NCBI GenBank assembly: GCA_913061385.1 | Contig: CAJXTM010000040.1 | Location: forward strand, 1-11,681 | Reading direction: 5' to 3' | Origin: an uncultured Rhodopirellula sp. | GTDB taxonomy: Bacteria > Planctomycetota > Planctomycetia > Pirellulales > Pirellulaceae | DNA: 11,681 nt | Shown here: in pieces, positions 6,315 to 11,681 of the stretch | Layout of the letters: every line of letters starts with the position of its first letter | Position numbering within the stretch: position 1 is the stretch's first letter | Notes under the pieces: generated by a model | The model's input: the letters and a program-made list of their open reading frames with translations, nothing else | Database searches by the model: none | Told to the model about the DNA's origin: nothing | Made by a program: the position numbers and the translations under genes

Positions 6315-8998
6315 TTGGTGGAAAAGGTTTCAGACAAAACGATCTGTTCAATCAGTGTCTGAAACTTGTCCCCATCATTTTGTAGTGCTTCGCATATGGA
6401 ATCGACGACTGGGCGGTCGGCAAACTCAAGGTAACGCCCAAGACTATAGGACATCACTTTGCGGACCACTGCGCGGCGGAATTGCGATAGCTTTTTGGTC
6501 AATAAGTGGTGTTTGAGGTCATCCAGGTTTTGGATGTTTGTACCATTGCTGAGCCGCGTTGAGGGGTCAATGTTGACATTTTGGTGGGGTCTGAGGACCA
6601 ACGCGTCCTTGGAGCCTTCCCGCCATTGCCCCAATGCATTGTAATTTTCGAAAGCAACGCCCCACGGATCAATCTTACGATGGCAATCGCGACAGCTTGC
6701 GTTGTCAGCGTGTGCAACCAGTTTTTCCTTAAGCGAAAGAGAAGTTTCATCTTTGGTTGGCGGGTCTGGAAGATCTGGCACATTGGGTGGCGGTGGAGGT
6801 GGGGGATCATCCAGCATTCGTTCCAGAACCCATACGCCGCGTTTGATTGGATGCGTTTCAGCACCCGTGGAATTGCCGAATAGCATGCTTGCCTGAGTCA
6901 GCAGGCCGCCGCGGTGTTGATCCTTACCTAAAGGGGTGACCTGAAATCCACCACTGATCTCTGGAATTCGGTAGTGCCGCGCCAACGTTGGATTTAGGAC
7001 TGCGAAATCTGAGTCGATGAAGTTTTGAATCGAAAGGTTTTTAGCTAAAATATGATCCAGAAATCGGATTGTTTCGTCTTCGAAAAGATCCTTGGTTCGC
7101 TCGTCAAACTTAAAGAACTCAGGATTCACCGCAAGACGGCGAATGCCTGCCAAGTCAAGCCACTGACCCGCGAAGTTCTTGGAGAATGCTTTGGCTTTGG
7201 AATCTGCCAGCATCCGGCGGGTTTGGCTCCGTAAGATCTTTGGTTGATGCAGCTTTTGCTGCTTTGCCAAATCAAACAGAGTTTCATCAGGCATCGAACT
7301 CCACAGAAAGTACGACAGACGCGAGGCTAATTCGTAGTCGTCGATTGGACGCTTTTCAAGTTCGGTGTCTTCGTTGACTGGAGTTGCTGCAGGTTCACTG
7401 AGCATCAGAAAGTTGGGCGAACAGAGAATCGCTGTCAGTGTCGAAACAATCGCGTGTTCAAAAGAAGGTTCGCCCTCTCTGAGACGCTGGAATAATGCCA
7501 CTTTTCGTTCTAGCTCTGTTCCAGATACGGGGCGTCGATATGCCCGTCTCATGAAGTTTGCAATGACTGCCTTTGCATAAGCAATTTCGTTGGATTGGTT
7601 GTTGGTTTCGAATAGGATTGCTTGGCGTTGTGACGATGGCCACGTCTCGAAGTGATTGCAGGTGATTTCAACCCAATCAATATTCAGCTTGGGTAATTCC
7701 TCGTAGCCAAGCTGGCTGGTGCCTCGGCGGTAGTCATTGAAAATGCGAAAGTAGGAAGGACGACCGGGCTTGTTGGATTGGAATGGAAAGTTCGCACCTT
7801 GGACTTCAAATTCATAAGTTTCCATTTCTGTTGAGCGAACTTCAATGTTTGCCCCTTCTTTTTGGTCGGAGACGTTCGCACCACGGAAGGATCCCAGTTC
7901 AAAAGAAAGTCGCGGGAACGACTTGTTGCCACCCGGAATGGCTGCGCATCGGATTCGGATCTGGATGGGGGCATCGTGAGGCACCTCGTACATTTCAATT
8001 CGGAATTCAGGTTGCCATCCAGAACGCCCTGCCCCTTGGGATCCACCTATCTTTCTTTCTTCAGCAAAAATATTTCCGACCCGGTCGGAGGGGCGATTCC
8101 CTGCAAGAATGATGCCATCGCTTGACTGGGAACCATGCTCGAGACGAAAGATTCCTGGTTTCGCGTTGTTGCCCGGAGAGAAATTAGCTCCCTTTTTGAA
8201 GGTGAATCCAATTACCTTGCTTTTGTTCTTTTTCGGCTTGGTCCTTCCCTCCTTGTTATCCGATCCGTTTGCAGTGACTGGCTGGAATGAGTTTTCAGGT
8301 TCCACCCGAACAAAGTAAGGTTTCGGTTGCTGCTCAGGAACGAGGATGATTCTTTCTAAAGCTGATCGCGCGATTCGTTCGAAGTACTCGATGTGAAGTG
8401 CCGAAGTTCCAAGTACTCCGCTGTTGTTCTTGAATCCTTCCTTGGCGACGCCCTCGGGTGGCAGGTCGATCGCGTATCGCAGGTCAAGATTCAGCAGGTC
8501 CCTTAGTGTGTTGTTGTATTCGTAGGCTGTCATGCGGCGAAGAACATTCTTGCCGCCGGTTGAGCGTTTCGCTTCCATCGCTTGACGAAGTTCCGCCGTC
8601 AAAGCATCGACCATGGATTGACGCTCTTCATTCGAAGGCTGTTCTACCTCTTGCGGAGGCATCTCACTAACGTTGGTCAGATCAAGCACTTCCTGCCACA
8701 TGTCTGTATCGCTGCCGTTGATCATGTCAGGGTCGAGCTGATCCAGTCTCAGGTCAGCTTTCTGTTGCGTGGGACCGTGGCATTGAAAACAATATTTCGC
8801 CAGATACGGACGAATCAAAGTCTGGTAAGAGTCCGTCTCCGATTCGGCATAAGTGTTGGAGATGAACGGGGACGTTAGCGTTATCGCGATCGCGATAATG
8901 GTGAACACGATTCGGTTGACAGCATGCTTTCTTGCCACCAACGGCAGGCAATGCAAGTTGTGACCGTTCGTAGGTATTCTGATGGATCTGTTGTTCAA
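6311..8998 (-). CDS. PSCyt1/DUF1587-DUF1595-DUF1592-DUF1588-DUF1585 protein, two CxxCH
   Basis: An 895-residue planctomycete-type multidomain protein of unknown reaction. Domains in order: signal/anchor 30-51; PSCyt1 cytochrome-like segment with C70-F-Q-C73-H74 and M113-P-P; DUF1587 from about 153 (R-R-M-T-A-Y-E-Y-N-N-T-L-R-D-L-L); a beta-rich, possibly carbohydrate-binding stretch about 225-455; DUF1595 about 472-535; DUF1592 about 550-680; DUF1588 about 685-797 with seven prolines (732-738) and C769-R-D-C772-H773; DUF1585 about 826-895. The two CxxCH motifs should bind haem c, which requires export. The start is uncertain: no ATG lies between the in-frame stop at 9065-9067 and the first haem motif, so TTG 8998, TTG 8956 or GTG 8908 must be used. 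Together with the downstream DUF1552 gene it forms the usual pair of these families. An oxidative or electron-transfer role in polysaccharide breakdown is inference. Confidence 0.92.
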   Translation of the reverse strand: MNNRSIRIPTNGHNLHCLPLVARKHAVNRIVFTIIAIAITLTSPFISNTYAESETDSYQTLIRPYLAKYCFQCHGPTQQKADLRLDQLDPDMINGSDTDMWQEVLDLTNVSEMPPQEVEQPSNEERQSMVDALTAELRQAMEAKRSTGGKNVLRRMTAYEYNNTLRDLLNLDLRYAIDLPPEGVAKEGFKNNSGVLGTSALHIEYFERIARSALERIILVPEQQPKPYFVRVEPENSFQPVTANGSDNKEGRTKPKKNKSKVIGFTFKKGANFSPGNNAKPGIFRLEHGSQSSDGIILAGNRPSDRVGNIFAEERKIGGSQGAGRSGWQPEFRIEMYEVPHDAPIQIRIRCAAIPGGNKSFPRLSFELGSFRGANVSDQKEGANIEVRSTEMETYEFEVQGANFPFQSNKPGRPSYFRIFNDYRRGTSQLGYEELPKLNIDWVEITCNHFETWPSSQRQAILFETNNQSNEIAYAKAVIANFMRRAYRRPVSGTELERKVALFQRLREGEPSFEHAIVSTLTAILCSPNFLMLSEPAATPVNEDTELEKRPIDDYELASRLSYFLWSSMPDETLFDLAKQQKLHQPKILRSQTRRMLADSKAKAFSKNFAGQWLDLAGIRRLAVNPEFFKFDERTKDLFEDETIRFLDHILAKNLSIQNFIDSDFAVLNPTLARHYRIPEISGGFQVTPLGKDQHRGGLLTQASMLFGNSTGAETHPIKRGVWVLERMLDDPPPPPPPNVPDLPDPPTKDETSLSLKEKLVAHADNASCRDCHRKIDPWGVAFENYNALGQWREGSKDALVLRPHQNVNIDPSTRLSNGTNIQNLDDLKHHLLTKKLSQFRRAVVRKVMSYSLGRYLEFADRPVVDSICEALQNDGDKFQTLIEQIVLSETFSTK

Positions 8999-9190
8999 GA
9001 GATTCAGGATTTCGTTTGTGTGTGTTGGGAAGCTAGAGGTGTGTTCGTGCCGGCACTGTGTTGATTACTAGGATGTCTCTGCTCAGACGATTATTTCAGG
9101 CTTGCCCTTCATGTTTGCAAATGCTGCTGCGACGCGGTGGATGCCGGTGTTTGATTCGGCTGCGCGGCCTGAACTACTGCTACAACTCAG

Positions 9191-9226
9191 CGTTTGGCTG
9201 TACAGAACGTTTGGCTGTACAGAACG
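9191..9226. repeat. 17-bp tandem duplication with CTGTACAG palindromes
   Basis: The unit CGTTTGGCTGTACAGAA occurs twice back to back (9191-9207 and 9208-9224) with two further matching bases. Each unit contains the perfect 8-base palindrome CTGTACAG, so the two palindromes are 17 bases apart, just over one and a half helical turns. The unit length is not a multiple of three, which argues against coding. It may be a duplicated operator for the PSCyt gene about 190 bases downstream, or a recent slippage product. Confidence 0.85.
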
Positions 9227-9245
9227 ATGTGACAGTGGAGTCGTT

Positions 9246-9266
9246 GGGGGGCGGGTGGGTAGGCGG
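9246..9266 (+). other. G-rich block, imperfect G-quadruplex motif
   Basis: The plus strand has G-runs of 6, 3, 3, 2 and 2 (9246-9251, 9253-9255, 9257-9259, 9262-9263, 9265-9266) separated by one or two bases. Only three runs have three or more Gs, so it fits a two-layer quadruplex or one with a bulge rather than the strict four-run rule. It lies on the template strand for the minus-strand genes, 20 bases from the tandem repeat. Confidence 0.4.
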
Positions 9267-9306
9267 ACATCGATCTGGTGCCCAAAGTATAGCCGGGATT
9301 AGATGA

Positions 9307-9339
9307 AACCACCAGTTTTTGGTCAGATCTTCGGTGGTT
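9307..9339 (-). terminator. Hairpin downstream of the degenerate sulfatase
   Basis: AACCACC (9307-9313) and GGTGGTT (9333-9339) form a perfect 7-bp stem with a 19-base loop. It begins 21 bases after the TGA stop of the minus-strand sulfatase, a suitable place for a terminator. The stem is followed by TCATCT rather than a U-run, so termination strength is doubtful. Confidence 0.35.
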
Positions 9340-9360
9340 AATATCACGGCACAGTTGATA

Positions 9361-10767
9361 TCAGAATTCCGTTTGCCAGCTTTTAAACTCGTGAATCAAA
9401 TCCGCCAATTTTTCCGGGTTTGCAGCCGATTGATCGTCGGTTTCTGATGGATCCCCTTTCAGCTCAAACAGCTGCCATGGTTCGTCAGGTTTTGTTCGGA
9501 CGATCTTCCAGTCCCCCAAACGTAAGGCGGCGTGCTTGCGGAATTCGAAATAGAAGGCTTGGTGTTTGCTTGGGGCCCTGCCTGACAAGACTGGAAGAGC
9601 ATCTTTCCCGTCGAGTCTTATCCTCGGCGGTTGTGCATCTGTCAGGTTTGCATAGGTGATCATCAGATCAGGGGACCACAACGGCTGGTCGACGATTGAA
9701 CCCGCCGCGATCACTCCTGGAAAGCTGGCGATGGCAGCGACACGTAAGCCACCTTCCCAGCAGGTGACGCCTCCACCACGCAATGGTTCATTGGACCCCA
9801 TGTCGATTCCCTCGCGGTTCAATCTGAAAGCTCCGTTATCAGAAAAACAGAAAATGAATGTGTTATCCGTCGCGCCCTGTTCGTCAAGGCAGTCTAGTAC
9901 TCGTCCAATCGCATCATCCAGCGCGGTCACCGTCGCCATGTAGCGTCGCTTGGGATCCGCTTCTTTCTCGGACATGCCATACCTTGCGAATGCTGCGGGT
10001 GGCGCTTGCCATTCATTGGCTTGTTTCGGCAGTTTGTTTTTTCGGTTGGGGGAATGAGGCGCATTGAAAGGCAGGTAACAGAACCATGGTTGTTTCGTTT
10101 GGTGCCGAGTGATGAAATCGATCGCGGCATCAGCAAACAGGTCCGACGAGTAAGTTCCGGTGGCATGATGCTCAGTGAAAGGCTGCCCGACTGTCCCACG
10201 ATAAACGTCATGTTTACCGTTGTAGACATGGCGGTAGTAATCGATGTTGCCAGACGCGTTGCCGAGAAACTCATCAAATCCACGTTCCGTGGGGCGCGAT
10301 CCTTTGGCAAATCCGATGTTCCATTTGCCGAAGCAGCCCGTGCGGTATCCCGCAGACTTCAACATCTGAGGGATCAGGATTTCCGTGGGGTTTAAACCAA
10401 CCCCATAGTTTCCCTCCAGGCCCGGAAGTTGGTTGTTCAGTCCGTGTCTTTGGGCAATGCGTCCCGTGAGCAGGCAGGCACGCGACACGGTGCAAGTGGG
10501 TGATGCTGTATAGAACTGAGTCAGGCGAACGCCGCGACTCGCGAGCTTGGCAAGATTGGGCGTGCTGATCTTTGAGCGTGGATTGTATATCTGCAGATCC
10601 CCGTACCCAAGATTATCAACCGTCATTAGTAGAATGTTGGGGCGTTTTGAGTCGCGTTCGTTTGCGATTAGGAATGCCGCCGGATAGGCACAGAGAAGAA
10701 GCAAAATAATCATGCGACTTCCGGGGTTTGCCGTATTCGTCACTGTTGCTGTGGGCTCGTGTTTCAT
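9361..10767 (-). CDS. Sulfatase-fold protein with altered catalytic residues
   Basis: A 468-residue sulfatase-family protein. The start is ATG 10765-10767; a second ATG at codon 19 (10711-10713) would give a cleaner signal peptide, since residues 19-35 are strongly hydrophobic. The fold markers are complete: P-N-I-L-L-M at 43-48, D51-N52-L-G-Y-G-D57, C92-T-V-S-R96 with tail ACLLTGR, G147-K148-W-N150-I-G, R-G-F-D-E-F at 162-167, A-P-H238-S-P, S-D310-N311-G, and W337-E-G-G340. Against Pseudomonas arylsulfatase several key positions differ: Pro of the CxPxR core is Val94, Asp14 is Asn52, His115 is Asn150, and Lys375 is Gly333. The metal ligands D51, D310 and N311 and residues R96, K148 and H238 remain. 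It may be a divergent subfamily with other chemistry, or a non-catalytic sulfate binder. Codons are intact with no frameshift, so it is not a pseudogene. It is exported and lies at the upstream end of the cluster. Confidence 0.9.
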   Translation of the reverse strand: MKHEPTATVTNTANPGSRMIILLLLCAYPAAFLIANERDSKRPNILLMTVDNLGYGDLQIYNPRSKISTPNLAKLASRGVRLTQFYTASPTCTVSRACLLTGRIAQRHGLNNQLPGLEGNYGVGLNPTEILIPQMLKSAGYRTGCFGKWNIGFAKGSRPTERGFDEFLGNASGNIDYYRHVYNGKHDVYRGTVGQPFTEHHATGTYSSDLFADAAIDFITRHQTKQPWFCYLPFNAPHSPNRKNKLPKQANEWQAPPAAFARYGMSEKEADPKRRYMATVTALDDAIGRVLDCLDEQGATDNTFIFCFSDNGAFRLNREGIDMGSNEPLRGGGVTCWEGGLRVAAIASFPGVIAAGSIVDQPLWSPDLMITYANLTDAQPPRIRLDGKDALPVLSGRAPSKHQAFYFEFRKHAALRLGDWKIVRTKPDEPWQLFELKGDPSETDDQSAANPEKLADLIHEFKSWQTEF

Positions 10768-11110
10768 TTGGATTCGGCTCGGCAGATGAAGTGAGCAGTG
10801 CCCACGTCCCTTGATTTGTGGCCTCTCGTTGAGTTATCCAACAGTTTGCGGCAATGCATTTTGTTGGTCATTGTAGGAGCCACATATTCTAACGCCTTGA
10901 AGCTGCGGAACTGAGTTCTTGCGGGGGGGGTAGCAAGTGTGGTCGCGGAGCCTAGTCGTGGGGGGCGGTTTGACGCATTCTGTTCGCGTAGGTCTTCATC
11001 TTTCGGTTTTTTTTCAGAAAAGCGATATACTCTGCGGCTTATCTAGGTTGGGCTTTTTTCTGCTCCATCGCACGTTATTGAGTTTCCGTTGTTATCAAGA
11101 CGATTGACCC
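10768..11110. other. Divergent intergenic control region
   Basis: This 343-base gap separates the minus-strand sulfatase-like gene from the plus-strand LEPR-XLL gene, so it should hold promoters for both. I see no gene in it. Distinct marks are an 8-G run (10923-10930), a 6-G run (10960-10965) and an 8-T run (11007-11014). The T-run precedes a possible -10 box for the plus-strand gene. No convincing minus-strand promoter was found. Confidence 0.5.
11002..11031 (+). promoter_or_regulatory. Possible promoter of the LEPR-XLL gene
   Basis: TATACT (11026-11031) matches the sigma-70 -10 consensus at five of six positions and lies about 80 bases before the ATG. An A/T-rich stretch with eight Ts (11007-11014) lies where an upstream element could assist. 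The -35 position (around 11002-11007, TTCGGT) is poor. This is the best candidate in the gap but it is not proven. Confidence 0.3.
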
Positions 11111-11640
11111 ATGAAGTTACGAACAAAAAACACCAGGTCTCGCCGACTCCGAATGAAAAGCGTCCTGCGCTCGGGTAGGCGACGCAAGAGGGTCGGTTTG
11201 GAAAGGCTTGAGCCTCGTCTTTTGCTTGCGGTCTGCGCTGACGGAACAGATCCCCAACCAGGGAACTACATTCAAAGCGATCTCGATGCCCCCTATGTGG
11301 TGGACGCACCACTTTGTTTTCAGGGTGAGATTTCGCTCGCTTCGGATGGATCGATCACGGTCAATGCCGAAATCTTTAGTGCGACAGGAGACGTGAACAT
11401 CGACTCGGATGATTCTGTCACTGTCAACGCGGAGGTGACTGCTGAGACCGGCGACATCGACGTAACGGGACACAAAACCGTCGAAGTGTACGCCGACATG
11501 ATTAGCGATGGAGGGGCAGTCACGATTGAGGCGGTTCACAAGCGATTGAATTTTGGAATCAGCGCGTTGGACCAATTACAGGATTTGTTGACGCTGGGTT
11601 CTGGGCAATTGGAAGTCACGATTGGCAGTGAGTCCGAAGA
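11111..11640 (+). CDS. LEPR-XLL surface protein, N-terminal fragment (3' truncated)
   Basis: An open reading frame of 176 codons plus two bases, running off the genuine sequence into adapter without a stop. Residues 1-32 are very rich in Arg and Lys. They are followed by L33-E-P-R-L-L-L-A40, the LEPR-XLL signature found at the N-terminus of very large secreted or surface proteins in Planctomycetes; it probably acts in export or processing. From about residue 78 there are three related beta-strand repeats of about 21-22 residues: SITVNAE..GDVNID, SVTVNAE..GDIDVT, TVEVYAD..GAVTIE. These resemble right-handed beta-helix or adhesin repeats. The start is ATG 11111-11113; a second ATG at 11153 still keeps the LEPR motif. 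I see no Shine-Dalgarno. The full protein could be thousands of residues long. Its divergent placement from the sulfatase-like gene suggests shared control (inference). Confidence 0.85.
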
Positions 11641-11681
11641 CTGTCTCTTATACACATCTCCGAGCCCACGAGACCGAGGCT
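11641..11681 (-). other. Nextera adapter contamination, right end
   Basis: Bases 11641-11659 (CTGTCTCTTATACACATCT) are the reverse complement of the Tn5 mosaic end, 11660-11674 the reverse complement of the read-2 adapter, and 11675-11681 (CGAGGCT) the first seven bases of the same i7 index seen at the left end. Genuine sequence stops at 11640. In frame with the LEPR-XLL gene the adapter gives the false tail CLLYTSPSPRDRG, another frequent database artefact. Confidence 0.98.

Larger units (their letters stand above)
8999..9360. other. Intergenic region upstream of the PSCyt gene
   Basis: This 362-base gap lies between the stop of the degenerate sulfatase and the PSCyt start, both on the minus strand. 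I see no supportable gene. It holds a 17-bp tandem duplication (9191-9226), a G-rich block (9246-9266) and a hairpin (9307-9339), listed separately. It probably carries the promoter for the PSCyt-DUF1552 pair, but I cannot identify a convincing -35/-10 pair in the last 100 bases before 8998. Confidence 0.5.

Noticed and set aside
9073..9306. Plus-strand 77-residue Cys-rich reading frame (six Cys in the first half)
   Set aside because: It has no Shine-Dalgarno and no recognisable family, lies opposite to the neighbouring genes, and contains a 17-bp tandem duplication that is not a multiple of three.
10923..10965. Strict G-quadruplex in the divergent gap
   Set aside because: Only two long G-runs occur, 29 bases apart, so the four-run rule is not met.
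11117..11575. Minus-strand 152-codon reading frame
   Set aside because: It is antisense to the LEPR-XLL gene, whose leader motif and repeats clearly fix the plus-strand frame.
50..11640. CRISPR array, tRNA or rRNA gene, insertion sequence, phage or defence island
   Set aside because: I saw no regularly spaced repeats, no RNA gene signature and no transposase, integrase or defence domain in any supportable reading frame.

Overview
The window is a contig from a planctomycete, most likely of the Pirellulaceae type (Rhodopirellula-like). The evidence is the gene content: several secreted type I sulfatases, a Tat-exported Gfo/Idh/MocA oxidoreductase, a DUF1552 protein paired with a large PSCyt1/DUF1587/DUF1595/DUF1592/DUF1588/DUF1585 cytochrome-like protein, and the start of a LEPR-XLL surface protein. 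Shine-Dalgarno signals are weak or absent, which also fits. Both ends are library artefact. Bases 1-49 and 11641-11681 are Illumina Nextera transposase adapter carrying the same i7 index, so genuine DNA runs only from about 50 to 11640.

Layout: (1) 51-530, plus strand, is the C-terminal third of a sulfatase, cut by the adapter. (2) 541-1485, minus, is a Tat-type calcineurin-like metallophosphoesterase that converges on the sulfatase end; the two stop codons lie in the two arms of one small hairpin. (3) 1605-2948, minus, is a Gfo/Idh/MocA oxidoreductase. (4) 3282-4823, minus, is a complete sulfatase with an almost canonical active site. (5) 4934-6241, minus, is DUF1552. (6) 6311-8998, minus, is the two-CxxCH PSCyt/DUF1592 protein. 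(7) 8999-9360 is non-coding, with a 17-bp tandem duplication, a G-rich block and a hairpin. (8) 9361-10767, minus, is a sulfatase-fold protein whose catalytic positions are strongly altered. (9) 10768-11110 is a divergent control region. (10) 11111-11640, plus, is the N-terminus of a LEPR-XLL protein with beta-strand repeats, cut by the right adapter.

All six complete genes lie on the minus strand, with gaps of 69 to 362 bases, so this is a co-directional cluster rather than one tight operon. Every complete product has an export signal (three Tat-like, three Sec-like). The likely shared theme is extracytoplasmic attack on sulfated polysaccharides: sulfatases remove sulfate, the oxidoreductase may act on sugars, and the DUF1552/PSCyt pair may supply a haem-based redox step. 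That shared role is inference; the DUF families have no settled biochemical function.

The most interesting items are the degenerate-site sulfatase at 9361-10767, the forced non-ATG starts of the PSCyt/DUF1552 pair, and the repeat/G-rich region between 9191 and 9339. I found no CRISPR array, RNA gene, insertion sequence, phage gene or defence system.
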